A stretch of 46,478 bases of DNA from Desulfosporosinus sp. (GCA_020692355.1 JAIMKP010000023.1:1-46478), one strand, 5' to 3'. Counted from the stretch's first letter, positions 17,152 to 26,269 are shown. Numbers and translations: made by a program. The notes: generated from the letters alone by a model not told the origin.

Positions 17152-17856
17152 TCAGATGTCTAAATGTTCCCCGGGCTTGAGCGGATAGCCCTTGGTTTCT
17201 GGGGTCTTCCGGCGCAATGCACTCACAAACTCGTCCACGTCCTGTTCGATGAGCCCAAAGGTATTATAATGCATCGGAATGAGCATTTTCGGTCTCAAAA
17301 GGCGAGCGGCATAGACGGCATCCTCAGGCCCCATGACATAATTATCCCCAATCGGGAGCATGGCCAGCGCCAGCGGGTGTCTACGTCCGATCAGCTGCAT
17401 GTCCCCAAACAAGCCCGTATCACCCGCGTGATAGAGCCATTTCCCGTCCATCTGCAGTAATATTCCGCAGGGTGATCCGGCATAGCGCATCTGGTCTGGC
17501 TCCTCTGGCGTTTCAAAGCCTGAGCCATGCCAAGCCTGGGTCAGCTTGACCGTGCCAAAGGAAAATTCGTGCTTTCCCCCGATATGCATGGCGTGAACCT
17601 TAGCCCCCAGGCGCTGGCAGTGCCAGGTCAGCTCATACGTACCAATGATCGGCGCTCCCGTACGTTTCGAGATCTCAATCGCATCTCCCAAGTGATCCCC
17701 ATGACCATGGCTGACCAAAATGGCATCCAATTGGGTAAAGTCCTCTGGCAAAACATCAGCCAGCGGATTTTCCTTCAAAAAAGGATCGACGAGAACCGTT
17801 CCTTTTTCTCCCACGATCTCAAAACATGAATGGCCATGAAAATACACACGCAACAA
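17152..17856 (-). CDS. Metal-dependent hydrolase, UPF0173 family (MBL fold)
   Basis: About 234 residues, close to Bacillus YtkL. The metallo-beta-lactamase fold is shown by YFHGHSCFEI at the N-terminus, the metal site SHGHGDHLGDA, further ligands in QAWHGSGF and YHAGDTGLFGD, and PMHYNTFG near the end. The substrate is unknown. The frame is open to a GTG at 17862, but GGAGG abuts that codon; a TTG at 17856 has a 6-base spacing and is preferred. The stop is followed by a strong terminator, and the start lies beside a 7-bp tandem repeat. Confidence 0.88.
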   Translation of the reverse strand: MLRVYFHGHSCFEIVGEKGTVLVDPFLKENPLADVLPEDFTQLDAILVSHGHGDHLGDAIEISKRTGAPIIGTYELTWHCQRLGAKVHAMHIGGKHEFSFGTVKLTQAWHGSGFETPEEPDQMRYAGSPCGILLQMDGKWLYHAGDTGLFGDMQLIGRRHPLALAMLPIGDNYVMGPEDAVYAARLLRPKMLIPMHYNTFGLIEQDVDEFVSALRRKTPETKGYPLKPGEHLDI

Positions 17857-17870
17857 AACCACCCTCCAAT

Positions 17871-17896
17871 TCAGAAGTCAGAAGTCAGAAGTCAGA
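17871..17896. repeat. 7-bp tandem repeat, TCAGAAG x 3.7
   Basis: Three perfect TCAGAAG units and a partial fourth between the GH18 gene and the UPF0173 hydrolase. The GH18 stop codon (17892-17894) lies inside the array, so the repeat abuts and overlaps the gene end. Confidence 0.95.
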
Positions 17897-18845
17897 CGTA
17901 TTCACGGAGGACTTCCCAGAATTCGGGATAGCTCAAGTTCATCTCCCAAATCGCCACACCCTTGATCCCTTTTCTACGCGCCAAATCGAGTTTCTCCCTG
18001 GTGCTCCGGGGATCTTCAAAATATACGGTATGCCTTCTCCCTCGGTTTTCATAGGTAAAATAAGTACTATGCTGATCATCATCCCAGCGCGAAGTGGCTC
18101 CAAAACGCTGGGCGACCTCCAGAGCCCGCCGGTGGCTAATCACTTGGGCTCCACCGCCCTCAGTCCAATCATACCCATAAAGGGGTAGTCCCATGTAGAT
18201 TTTATTCGCTGGCATATTGGCAAGGGCATAATCCAATACCCGCGTCACCCAGCCTAACGAGGCCACCGAACCCGGAGAGCTTCCCGGCCAGTGTTCTTCA
18301 TAAGTCATTAATACAATTGCATCGAGTTTTTGGCTAATGCTGTGGTAATCAAACGGCCCGCTCCAAGCTTTAGCAGGTTCATCTTTGAATTTAGCTGGGA
18401 CATCCATGCTCACAAAAAGGTTTTGCCGTTGGAAACGTTCCCCCCAGTTGTCAACAAAACGGGAAAAAAGCGTTCGGTCTTCCGACCTGGCCCTTTCCAG
18501 ATCCAGATTCACCCCATCACACTGATGACTCACTACATAGTCGCGAATATTTAGCCAAACTAAATCTGAAAATTGTGGTTCCCGAATCATCCGAGTAATT
18601 AATGGAGTGGAAAACTGCCCCTGGATGTTTAAATTACTGAACACTAGAAGCACTTTAATACCCATCGCATGGGCATCACGTACTAGATTCTGGCTTAGTG
18701 CCCCGCTCAAGCTTCCGTTTTCCCGAATCCCAATTTGAAACACAGCCAGGTAATCTAAGAGGCTCCCATATCGCCGTAAATAAGTATATCCTCTTGCCTG
18801 CTCATTTAGACCATTATAAAAGCCTATAACATTTAATGCCACCAT
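17892..18845 (-). CDS. GH18 glycoside hydrolase (spore-germination type)
   Basis: A 317-residue TIM-barrel hydrolase of family 18. The family motif appears as CDGVNLDLERA, in which the final Glu is the acid catalyst; the middle Asp is kept, while the first Asp is shared with DG. Other family blocks are IVLMTYEEHWPGSSPG and YMGLPLYGYDW. There is no signal peptide and no LysM domain, unlike YaaH/SleL. It is closer to the bare-catalytic-domain YvbX type and presumably acts on spore cortex peptidoglycan (inference). The ATG at 18845 follows AAGGGGGGAAGA; the upstream ten codons of open frame are dropped. Confidence 0.85.
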   Translation of the reverse strand: MVALNVIGFYNGLNEQARGYTYLRRYGSLLDYLAVFQIGIRENGSLSGALSQNLVRDAHAMGIKVLLVFSNLNIQGQFSTPLITRMIREPQFSDLVWLNIRDYVVSHQCDGVNLDLERARSEDRTLFSRFVDNWGERFQRQNLFVSMDVPAKFKDEPAKAWSGPFDYHSISQKLDAIVLMTYEEHWPGSSPGSVASLGWVTRVLDYALANMPANKIYMGLPLYGYDWTEGGGAQVISHRRALEVAQRFGATSRWDDDQHSTYFTYENRGRRHTVYFEDPRSTREKLDLARRKGIKGVAIWEMNLSYPEFWEVLREYV

Positions 18846-18906
18846 TCTTCCCCCCCTTTTCCACATGTTATGCATGGGTTAAAGAGAAGGTTAAAATCCG
18901 CCCTCC

Positions 18907-19935
18907 CTACTTCGATTGGCGGCGGCTTAAAGCCGTGAGGAGTGCTGTCCGCCGTAATAAGATCGTCAACAAGAGCGAAAAATCAGCGACAAGCAACGCC
19001 AACGCGCCAGCCCAATACCCTGTCGCTCCCAAAACAGCAGTTAACCCGAAACAAGCACTGATCCCGTACATCAAAATCACCGCTTGCCGCTGGCTCAGCC
19101 CCGCATCCAACAAGCGGTGGTGCAAATGCCCCCGATCTGCTGAAGAAATCGGCTGTCCCCGTAGTTTGCGGCGAATGATGGCAAAAGTCAAATCCGTTAA
19201 CGGCATACCCAAAACCAGGAGCGGAAACACCAGCCCCAAGACCGTCGCTGTCTTAAGCAGTCCCGCAATGGAAATCCCGCCGATAATATAGCCCAAAAAC
19301 ATGCTTCCCGAATCCCCCATGAAAACACGGGCCGGGTGAAAATTGAAAAAGAGAAACCCCAAAGATGCCCCAGCCAAGGCTAGGGTTAAATGCGCTGCTG
19401 GAACCTGATGGATCCGATTCGCTGACCAAAAGAGAATGAGTGCGGTTCCAAAACAAATCCCCGCCGCTAAACCGTCCAGCCCATCCGAAATATTCACGGT
19501 ATTGACAAGCCCTATCACCCAGAACACAGCCAACCCTAAGCCCAGTGTACCTAGATTGATCCTACCGATGAACGGCAAGGAGATCTGATCCATCGAAAAG
19601 CCGTAAAAGAGCAAAATACTCGCCGCAATCACCTGCCAAATCAGTTTGGTCAGCGGCCGCATCCCTTTGACATCATCCCATATACCAACCAACAGGATGA
19701 GCGTACTCCCATAAAACAAACCCCAAAGCGTGTCATCCCACTCCCGCGTCGCCAAGGCCGCTAGCCAAAAAGCGAGATAAATAGCTACCCCCCCAAGCCG
19801 GGGAATCGGCTGTTTATGAACCCTGCGTCCCCCCGGATAATCAATTGCACCGAGTCTTTTCGCCAAGCTTATCGAAAACGGGGTCGCAATCACTGCAATC
19901 GCTAACGCAATCGCAAAGGTAATCAAATAACTCAT
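18907..19935 (-). CDS. Undecaprenyl-phosphate GlcNAc-1-P transferase (WecA/TagO/MraY family)
   Basis: A 342-residue polytopic membrane enzyme that transfers a sugar-1-phosphate to undecaprenyl phosphate and so starts teichoic acid or polysaccharide synthesis. Diagnostic blocks are RVHKQPIPRLGG, WDDVKGM, NISDGLDGLAAG, FMGDSGSMFLGY and the sugar-specificity loop DRGHLHHRLLDAG, which points to WecA/TagO rather than MraY. About ten transmembrane helices are apparent. The ATG at 19935 follows GGAGGAGTAAGA and lies 2 bases after the phosphorylase stop. Confidence 0.92.
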   Translation of the reverse strand: MSYLITFAIALAIAVIATPFSISLAKRLGAIDYPGGRRVHKQPIPRLGGVAIYLAFWLAALATREWDDTLWGLFYGSTLILLVGIWDDVKGMRPLTKLIWQVIAASILLFYGFSMDQISLPFIGRINLGTLGLGLAVFWVIGLVNTVNISDGLDGLAAGICFGTALILFWSANRIHQVPAAHLTLALAGASLGFLFFNFHPARVFMGDSGSMFLGYIIGGISIAGLLKTATVLGLVFPLLVLGMPLTDLTFAIIRRKLRGQPISSADRGHLHHRLLDAGLSQRQAVILMYGISACFGLTAVLGATGYWAGALALLVADFSLLLTILLRRTALLTALSRRQSK

Positions 19936-19937
19936 TC

Positions 19938-20780
19938 TTACTCCTCCGCAGCCTGCAAACGCTCACTCACACGCAGCATGGTTGGCTTTCTCAACTCTGT
20001 ACATGAACAACTGAAGGCCTGGGGAATCTTGCGCAGGGCGTTAAGCAGAATTCTCCCGGAGGCCACAGCCTCGCGATAAAAAATATCCGCTAACTCTGCA
20101 TGTTCCCAATCCTTAACAATCCCTTCAGCATGATTAACAACAAGCTGAACGCTCGCATAGTGAGCCCCAATCTCACGGGTCAGATAAACCTCTGGAACAA
20201 CCGACTGCCCCACAATATCCGCCCCTAGCTGCTTAAACATCTGTACTTCAGCCGGGCTTTCAAAGTGGCGGCCATCAGTACAGGCGTACACCCCTCGCGG
20301 AAACACATAAGCTTCCGGAAGATTCTCGCGCACGCTTTCATACAGGGCTTGTGATAGATCGGGACAAAACGGCTGGCGCATCGTTAGGAGATAGGGCAGT
20401 CCTAAACTCACATCTTTGCGCACCGTGAAATCCAAATAGTCGGTCGGAATCACCACATCCCGAGGCTTCAATAGATGATTGATCCCACCCACACCCCCTT
20501 CAGTGAGGACAACCTTAACTCCTGCCTCGTGAAATACCCAAAAAATCTGCCGCGAGGCATCCGCGCGACTCACGCCTTGCCTCCAGCCATGCATCCGACA
20601 GGTGAGGGCCTCTTTTTCGGCATATCTGAACAGCGTAAACTCAGGCGAATCCCCATAAGGTGTTTTAAAAACGAGCCCTTCGGACCGCACTTCCACACCC
20701 GGATCCCTCAGATCGCGCGGAAACAAAATGGCATTCGTGCTGGAACCACCGATCAGTCCGACATCAACCTTCGGTATCAT
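19938..20780 (-). CDS. MTA phosphorylase / purine nucleoside phosphorylase family (MtnP-like)
   Basis: A 280-residue phosphorylase that should split 5'-methylthioadenosine or a purine nucleoside with phosphate. Family blocks are VGLIGGSS at the N-terminus, EGGVGGINHLLKPRD, IPTDYLDFT, CTDGRHFESPAE and QLVVNHAEGI. The usual GMT..PE..LARE stretch reads VGQSVVPEVYLTREIG, so substrate preference is uncertain. The ATG at 20780 has TAGGAGGT at a spacing of 7. It is 11 bases after the trmL stop and 2 before the transferase, so trmL, this gene and the transferase form one operon. Confidence 0.85.
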   Translation of the reverse strand: MIPKVDVGLIGGSSTNAILFPRDLRDPGVEVRSEGLVFKTPYGDSPEFTLFRYAEKEALTCRMHGWRQGVSRADASRQIFWVFHEAGVKVVLTEGGVGGINHLLKPRDVVIPTDYLDFTVRKDVSLGLPYLLTMRQPFCPDLSQALYESVRENLPEAYVFPRGVYACTDGRHFESPAEVQMFKQLGADIVGQSVVPEVYLTREIGAHYASVQLVVNHAEGIVKDWEHAELADIFYREAVASGRILLNALRKIPQAFSCSCTELRKPTMLRVSERLQAAEE

Positions 20781-20791
20781 GCTTATACCTC

Positions 20792-21262
20792 CTAAACTAG
20801 CCCTGGGTAGCCCCATTGCCGTAAGGCTTCATAGGCGACCACCGCGACCGAATTGGAAAGATTAAGCGAACGCGCTCCCGAAATCATCGGCAGGCGCATC
20901 AATCCATCCGGATACCTGGCCAGGATCTCCGGAGCTAGCCCCTTCGTCTCTTTCCCGAACAAAAAGTAGCTCCCCTTGGCAAAAGTAAAGTCTGAGTGCG
21001 CCGTCCCGCCCTTGGTGGTAGCCAAATAACGCCGACCATCAGGATTTTTCATTTCAAACTCAGCAAAATTTTCATACACATGAATCTTTAAGAGATGCCA
21101 ATAATCAAGACCGGCCCGCTTTAGATACTTATCATCCAAACTAAACCCGAGCGGCTTCACCAAATGCAGAACCGCTCCCGTCGCTGCACAGAGACGAGCA
21201 ATATTTCCTGTGTTCGGCGGGATTTCCGGCTCGACCATGACAATATTCAACATCGTCGTCAA
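20792..21262 (-). CDS. trmL: tRNA (cytidine/uridine-34 2'-O)-methyltransferase
   Basis: A SPOUT-class knotted methyltransferase that 2'-O-methylates the wobble base of tRNA-Leu isoacceptors. It begins with IVMVEPEIPPNTGNIARLCA and ends with the SAM-binding knot blocks LFGKETKGLAPEIL, RLPMISGARSLNLSNSVAVV and YEALRQWGYPG. At 156 residues it has the minimal family length. The TTG at 21262 has GGAG 5-6 bases upstream; an ATG three codons in is too far from it. The window also encodes tRNA-Leu(CAA), a known substrate type. Confidence 0.93.
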   Translation of the reverse strand: MTTMLNIVMVEPEIPPNTGNIARLCAATGAVLHLVKPLGFSLDDKYLKRAGLDYWHLLKIHVYENFAEFEMKNPDGRRYLATTKGGTAHSDFTFAKGSYFLFGKETKGLAPEILARYPDGLMRLPMISGARSLNLSNSVAVVAYEALRQWGYPGLV

Positions 21263-21298
21263 ATGTTCTCCTCACAATCACTATATCCGCAACAAAGG

Positions 21299-21323
21299 AG
21301 CACGGGGACGGTTCTTTTGCTTC
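21299..21323. repeat. REP-like fragment (GGGACGGTTCTT family)
   Basis: This 25-base stretch matches the reverse complement of 34807-34831 at about 22 positions. Such GGGACGGTTC fragments are dispersed in many Firmicutes and are often linked to IS200-like REP transposases (general knowledge). It is followed directly by a 7-bp tandem repeat. Confidence 0.6.
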
Positions 21324-21348
21324 CTGACTCCCGACTCCCGACTCCTGA
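21323..21348. repeat. 7-bp tandem repeat, GACTCCC x 3.3
   Basis: Two perfect GACTCCC units and one GACTCCT from 21326, with partial units on both sides, between trmL and aconitase. The remaining gap (21349-21556) holds a 10-codon ORF with a strong ribosome site on the minus strand (21419-21448) and the leader of aconitase; no convincing promoter was found. Confidence 0.9.
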
Positions 21349-21556
21349 ATAGTTACCCGATATCCTATCTATTATAACCTGAAAGCTTAGACAAACCCAA
21401 GGATTGTTTCTACTTTTTTTAGCTAAAACCCCTTCCCGTAAGTGTCATATTAGAGATTCACCTCCTATTTACAGATATTCTGTATACTTTTTGCAATTCC
21501 CTGGATGTTTTTCCGCCTTTTTGATAGAGTAAAACTATATTAAGGAGGGAAAATCC

Positions 21557-23491
21557 ATGGGACAAAGCTTGACACACAAGATCCTTACTGCACATCTCCA
21601 CTCCGGCCGTTTGGATGAGGGAGAGGAAATCGCGATCCGCATTGACCAAACCTTGACCCAGGATGCCACAGGCACCATGACCTATCTGCAATTTGAAGCT
21701 ATGAACCTTCCGCACGTTAAAACGGAATGCTCAGTCAGCTATGTCGACCATAACACGCTGCAAAATGGATTTGAAAACGCAGATGACCACCTTTTCCTGC
21801 AAACCGCAGCCGAACGCTTTGGTGCCTATTATTCGCGCGCTGGCAACGGGATCTGCCATCAAGTCCACTTAGAGCGTTTCGCCAAGCCAGGTAAAACCTT
21901 GTTGGGAGCGGATAGCCATACCCCGACCGCAGGAGGCATGGGGATGCTGGCGATTGGGGCTGGAGGACTCGATGTCGCCGTCGCCATGGGAGGCGGAGCC
22001 TATTATCTGCCCCGGCCACAGGTACTACGCATAACCCTCACAGGGGAACTCGCCCCTTGGGTCTCTGCCAAAGACATCATCCTCGAAGTACTTCGCCACT
22101 TATCTGTTAAGGGCGGGGTAGGCAAGATCATTGAGTATGGCGGGCCAGGGGTAAAAACCCTAAGCGTTCCTCAGCGGGCCACGATCACCAACATGGGAGC
22201 AGAACTTGGCGCAACCACCTCGATCTTTCCGAGTGATGAACAAACCCTTACTTTTTTACGGGCCCAGGGCCGGGAAGAGGACTGGAAACCTTGGGCAGCT
22301 GATGAGGATGCGGTGTATGATCAAGAACTCACCCTTGATTTAGCTACACTGGTCCCTCTCGTCGCCAAACCGCATAGTCCTGACAACATCGCCCCTGTCG
22401 TAGAAAGCGTTGGGACTTTAGTCCAACAAGTTGCGATCGGAAGCTGCACCAACTCCTCTTATGTGGATCTCATGCGGGTCGCAGCCATCTTAAAAGGGAA
22501 ACACGTTCATCCTCGCGTAAGCTTGGTTATCTCACCCGGTTCGCGCCAAGTCCTTACCATGTTAGCAGCCAATGGCACTCTTGCGGATCTAATCAATGCC
22601 GGAGCCCGCATCTTAGAATCCGCCTGTGGCCCCTGCGTCGGTATGGGGCAAGCCCCCTCCTCCGGGGCGGTTTCGGTACGCACATTTAACCGCAACTTTG
22701 CCGGTCGCAGCGGTACCAACGATGCCCAAGTCTTCCTAGCCAGCCCGGAAACAGCAGCCGCCTGCGCCCTGACTGGGAGCATCACGGATCCCCGTACCTT
22801 GGTGAGTGATTTTCCCAGGATACCTTTCCCGGCAACCTTCTGGCTGGATGATTCTATGATCATACAGCCAACAAATCCTGCCCAGGCGACACATACCATC
22901 GTCAGAGGACCAAATATCCAGCCCCTGCCCTTAGCAAAGCCCCTTCCAGATACCTTAGCACTTCCGATTTTACTCAAGGCAGGGGACAATATCACAACCG
23001 ATGATATCATGCCGGCAGGCTCCAAAGTGCTGCCTCTGCGTTCCAATATCCCCGCTATTTCCGAGTATGTGTTTTATAAAATTGCCCCCGGATTCGCCGC
23101 CAAAGCTAAAGCAGCCAAACAAGGGCTCATACTTGCCGGGCAAAACTATGGCCAAGGATCGAGCCGTGAACATGCGGCTTTAGCCCCCATGCACCTGGGC
23201 ATCCGAGTGGTACTGGCGCAAAGCTTCGCCCGCATCCATCGGGCCAACCTCATCAACTTCGGCATTCTTCCCTTGACCTTCGTCAACCCAGAGGATCTGG
23301 GGCGCTTGAGCGAAGGCCAGACCCTGACACTCTCCGTTCTCAGAGAGCGGATCCAGCACCCCGAACCCTTTCCCATTTTCATCGGGGGCGAACAGAAGCC
23401 CATTTGGGTTCAACACGATCTAACTGAACGCCAGGCCAAAATCATCCGGGCCGGTGGCCTCCTCAATGCCACCAAAAACAAGGTTCTTTAA
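21557..23491 (+). CDS. acnA: Aconitate hydratase
   Basis: A 644-residue [4Fe-4S] enzyme interconverting citrate and isocitrate, of the shorter mitochondrial/anaerobe type. The cluster ligands are Cys297 (AIGSCTNSS) and Cys357 and Cys360 (ACGPCVGMG). LLGADSHTPTAGGMGML and NRNFAGRSG are substrate-binding blocks, and the C-terminal swivel domain has GQNYGQGSSREHAAL. The ATG follows TAAGGAGGG. It is the first plus-strand gene, divergent from trmL. A homologous 3-isopropylmalate or homoaconitate dehydratase would normally be split or shorter, so aconitase is the best call. Confidence 0.93.
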   Translation: MGQSLTHKILTAHLHSGRLDEGEEIAIRIDQTLTQDATGTMTYLQFEAMNLPHVKTECSVSYVDHNTLQNGFENADDHLFLQTAAERFGAYYSRAGNGICHQVHLERFAKPGKTLLGADSHTPTAGGMGMLAIGAGGLDVAVAMGGGAYYLPRPQVLRITLTGELAPWVSAKDIILEVLRHLSVKGGVGKIIEYGGPGVKTLSVPQRATITNMGAELGATTSIFPSDEQTLTFLRAQGREEDWKPWAADEDAVYDQELTLDLATLVPLVAKPHSPDNIAPVVESVGTLVQQVAIGSCTNSSYVDLMRVAAILKGKHVHPRVSLVISPGSRQVLTMLAANGTLADLINAGARILESACGPCVGMGQAPSSGAVSVRTFNRNFAGRSGTNDAQVFLASPETAAACALTGSITDPRTLVSDFPRIPFPATFWLDDSMIIQPTNPAQATHTIVRGPNIQPLPLAKPLPDTLALPILLKAGDNITTDDIMPAGSKVLPLRSNIPAISEYVFYKIAPGFAAKAKAAKQGLILAGQNYGQGSSREHAALAPMHLGIRVVLAQSFARIHRANLINFGILPLTFVNPEDLGRLSEGQTLTLSVLRERIQHPEPFPIFIGGEQKPIWVQHDLTERQAKIIRAGGLLNATKNKVL

Positions 23492-23608
23492 ACCAATCCC
23501 CATAGTTAGTGACAACAGATCATCAGGGAATCACCAAGAATTCTACTGTATTCTGTTACACAATTTTATGATATGATTTGTTATAGTAAACTAAAAGGGG
23601 ATGAACAA

Positions 23609-24106
23609 ATGCTCTCTGACCACGATCACCGTCTGCTTAAGCTCATTCAGCAAGACTGCCGTTTGACGCCTGAAGAGCTGGCCATTCAAACGGGATTAAC
23701 CGTCGAAAACATTACCCATAAAATCCGGGAATGGGAAGACCAAAACGTCATCGTCCAGTATCGCCCACTCATCAACTGGGAACGGGCCGGGCATGAAAGC
23801 GTTTCCGCCCTGATCGATGTTAAAGTCTTGCCTCAGCGGGGTTATGGCTTTGACAAGATCGCCCGCCGCCTGCAAAAATTTCCGGAAATCAAAGCCGTGT
23901 ACCTAATGTCAGGAGGATATGACCTCTCCCTGCTTATCGAGGGCAGAACCATGCAGGAAGTCGCACTGTTCGTTGCGGAGAAGCTGGCTCCCCTCGAACA
24001 CATTCAAAGTACAACCACCCATTTTGTCCTCCGTCGTTACAAGCAAGACGGTATCGAACTGATCAGTGGAGACGAGGCACCTCAACGCCTCATGATCTCC
24101 CCGTGA
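23609..24106 (+). CDS. Lrp/AsnC-family transcriptional regulator
   Basis: A 165-residue regulator with an N-terminal helix-turn-helix (about residues 4-60, LTPEELAIQTGLTVENI) and a C-terminal RAM ligand domain (YLMSGGYDLSLLIEG is the typical beta-hairpin). The ATG at 23609 follows AAAGGGGATG. Its TGA overlaps the GTG start of the aminotransferase by 4 bases. The pair has the order and lengths of Bacillus yugG-yugH (alaR-alaT), so it probably controls alanine or other amino acid transamination through its neighbour (inference). Confidence 0.9.
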   Translation: MLSDHDHRLLKLIQQDCRLTPEELAIQTGLTVENITHKIREWEDQNVIVQYRPLINWERAGHESVSALIDVKVLPQRGYGFDKIARRLQKFPEIKAVYLMSGGYDLSLLIEGRTMQEVALFVAEKLAPLEHIQSTTTHFVLRRYKQDGIELISGDEAPQRLMISP

Positions 24107-25263
24107 AACGCTTCTTGAATCCTACCGTAGCAAGCTTGCCCCCTTCGGGAATCCGCAAGTTTTTCGACCTGGTCGCGACGATGAAAGATGTGATCTCGTT
24201 AGGGGTCGGGGAACCGGATTTTATCACCCCTTGGACCGTGCGGGAAAGCGGCATCTTTTCCCTGGAACAAGGACAGACCATGTACACCAGCAATGCCGGG
24301 ATTCTCGAACTTCGTCAAGAACTGACCCGCCACTTGGCGTTGACGCTTGGCCTCATTTATAATCCGGAATCCGAGATCCTCGTCACCGTCGGAGCGAGTG
24401 AAGCCGTTGATCTGGCCATGCGCGCCCTGCTTGCCCCTGGGGATGTCGCCCTTGTTCCCGATCCCTCCTACGTCTCCTATGCGCCCTGTGCCATCATGAC
24501 CGGTGCAGACGTCCGCTACGTTCCGACCCGGGCCTCCGAACAGTTTCGTCTGCGCGTCGAAGACTTAGCCGAGGCTTATACGCCTGAAGCCAAACTATTG
24601 GTTCTTTCCTATCCGAACAATCCCACGGGTGCTATTATGACCCGAGAGGATCTCCTTCCCATTGCGGAGTTTGTCAGAGAGCATGATCTCTTGGTTCTGT
24701 CGGATGAAATCTACTCTGATCTCACCTACGAAGGGAGCCATACCGCTTTTGCCTCCCTCCCAGGCATGTGGGAACGCACCCTGCATTTGAGCGGCTTCTC
24801 CAAATCCTACGCCATGACCGGCTGGCGCATCGGCTATGTCGGCGGCCACCCGGATCTCATCCAAGCCATGACGCGCATCCACCAGTATACAATTCTCTGC
24901 GCCCCGATTACCGCCCAGGTTGCAGCGATTGAAGCCCTGCGTTCCGCAGAAACGGCAAAACAGGAGATGGTTGCGGCCTATGATCGGCGGCGGCGGCTCC
25001 TCGTGCATGGGTTTCGGGAAATGGGGCTGTCCTGTTTCGAACCCTTAGGCGCTTTTTATGTATTTCCAGATATCACCGCTACAAAGCTTAGTTCAGAGGA
25101 ATTCGCCGAGCAGCTCCTCCATGAGGAAAAGGTCGCCGTCGTTCCCGGCACTGCCTTCGGGCCCTCTGGCGAAGGGCATATCCGCTGTTCTTATGCCTAT
25201 TCCACAGAGCAGCTGAAAGAAGCTTTGGAGCGCATTTCGCGCTTTGTCTGGAGGCGACTGTAG
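24103..25263 (+). CDS. PLP-dependent class I aminotransferase
   Basis: A 386-residue fold-type I aminotransferase. The PLP Lys is Lys234 in SGFSKSYAMTGWR; YPNNPTGA and SDEIYSDL bind the cofactor ring, and GEGHIRCSYA holds the Arg for the substrate carboxylate. The length and the coupled Lrp-type regulator match alanine aminotransferase AlaT (YugH) of Bacillus; the substrate is inferred. The GTG start overlaps the regulator stop (GTGA). It is followed by a degenerate 7-bp repeat and a terminator. Confidence 0.92.
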   Translation: MKRFLNPTVASLPPSGIRKFFDLVATMKDVISLGVGEPDFITPWTVRESGIFSLEQGQTMYTSNAGILELRQELTRHLALTLGLIYNPESEILVTVGASEAVDLAMRALLAPGDVALVPDPSYVSYAPCAIMTGADVRYVPTRASEQFRLRVEDLAEAYTPEAKLLVLSYPNNPTGAIMTREDLLPIAEFVREHDLLVLSDEIYSDLTYEGSHTAFASLPGMWERTLHLSGFSKSYAMTGWRIGYVGGHPDLIQAMTRIHQYTILCAPITAQVAAIEALRSAETAKQEMVAAYDRRRRLLVHGFREMGLSCFEPLGAFYVFPDITATKLSSEEFAEQLLHEEKVAVVPGTAFGPSGEGHIRCSYAYSTEQLKEALERISRFVWRRL

Positions 25264-25264
25264 A

Positions 25265-25299
25265 CCGAGGTTCGAGATCCGAGGTCCGATATTCGATGT
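25265..25299. repeat. Degenerate 7-bp tandem repeat x 5
   Basis: Five consecutive heptamers fit YCGAKRT (CCGAGGT, TCGAGAT, CCGAGGT, CCGATAT, TCGATGT), starting 2 bases after the aminotransferase stop. It is the most diverged of the four 7-bp arrays. Confidence 0.75.
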
Positions 25300-25309
25300 A
25301 GGTTTTCTT

Positions 25310-25417
25310 AGCTATTCAGAAAGTATAACTTTCACGGCGCATAAGAAAACTAGCGGTGCTGCCGTCGCCAAAGGCTCGGCACCAGCCGAGTTTTCTTTAT
25401 CCCGTCAGAAAGTATAA
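25310..25417. repeat. Dispersed terminator-bearing repeat, copy B
   Basis: Reverse complement of copy A at 10440-10530 over about 90 bases. It is bounded by a 13-bp direct repeat (TCAGAAAGTATAA at 25316-25328 and 25405-25417). AAGAAAACTAG upstream of the hairpin can pair with the descending arm and T-tract (GAGTTTTCTT), which would compete with the terminator. Confidence 0.75.
25375..25400 (+). terminator. Intrinsic terminator after the aminotransferase
   Basis: CTCGGC (25375-25380), loop ACCA, GCCGAG (25385-25390), then TTTTCTTTAT. It lies within repeat copy B, in sense with the upstream operon. Confidence 0.75.
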
Positions 25418-25482
25418 GTCTGCCATGAGAATGTATGGCTACTCAGACAAAAGCACATCATCTCGGGCATTCGCTCATGCTT

Positions 25483-25764
25483 TCATCTGTTCTGTGTAGC
25501 CGTTGATACTGAAAAAGATGAAATATTCACGGCGGTTATCCTTTTTCCAGGTAACCGCTCGTTACTCAACGCCATTGGCGATGGTTTGCTTACCGCCAGG
25601 GAGCGTGAACCGCTACACTCATCCGCTGCAATATCCGTGGATTTTGCGGTCTCAGTCACCGTCTGCTCAATACTGGCACAGTCGTAGCGGTTTGTAAGGA
25701 ACCCGCCAATCGGGCATTTCGTGATGAATTCGTCTGCAATGCGTACAATATAGTCTCCGAATGA
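25483..25764 (-). pseudogene. Open frame without a start, possible gene remnant
   Basis: A 93-codon minus-strand frame, open from a TGA at 25765 to a TGA at 25483, with no ATG, GTG or TTG near its 5' end. It begins SFGDYIVRIADEFITKCP and has several Cys. The composition looks coding-like, but I recognise no family. It could be chance or the tail of a decayed gene. The rest of 25418-25815 holds nothing else I can support. Confidence 0.2.
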
Positions 25765-25815
25765 TCAATACCTTGGTTTTTCCATCACTATTCTTACATT
25801 TGCGTTTTTTGTTTT

Positions 25816-26244
25816 TCACTTCTTGCGCTGCAGGACGACCGTGTGCCGGGCCACTAAGACGTATTCCATATTGTTTATAAACACTTTGGTGTAACGTTCC
25901 AGATTGGACGTTTGAGCAAAACCATAGTCACTAATCTCATTCCCTAGTTCCGCCAATCTCCTCAATTTTGACCTGTTCTCTATCAATTTCTTGTTGCACA
26001 GCCGTTTGATACTGCGTATTTTGTGACCAGTGATCATAATTCCCTGCCTCTGATCCGAAACGGCGGTAATGGAGTGGATCTCACCCAGATCTATGGCCGC
26101 CATTCCCAGATTCGCATTTTCTTCAGGACAATTCCATTTTTCCTGCAATTGTTTGAATCTTTCCTCTGCAATGTAAGCCACTTCTTTCAATTCACCGAAC
26201 ACTACCATGTAATTTGGTACGGGACCAAGACTGAATCTCTGCAA
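25816..26244 (-). pseudogene. Truncated TnpB-like (IS200/IS605) remnant
   Basis: A 142-codon frame whose middle (GMAAIDLGEIHSITAVSD, then TGHKIRSIKRLCNKKL) matches the first RuvC motif region of TnpB RNA-guided nucleases. The later RuvC Glu and Asp motifs, the zinc ribbon and the long N-terminal domain are missing; the usual TnpB length is near 370-420. The first 40 codons duplicate a segment found again at about 27870-27967. Start TTG at 26244. A decayed fragment, very unlikely to be active. Confidence 0.65.
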
Positions 26245-26269
26245 CCTTATCCAGATTCAACTCTTTACA

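Noticed and set aside
25503-25697. A 64-codon plus-strand frame in the gap after the aminotransferase
   Set aside because: It lacks a convincing ribosome site and family signal. The minus-strand frame in the same place looks slightly more coding-like but is also weak.
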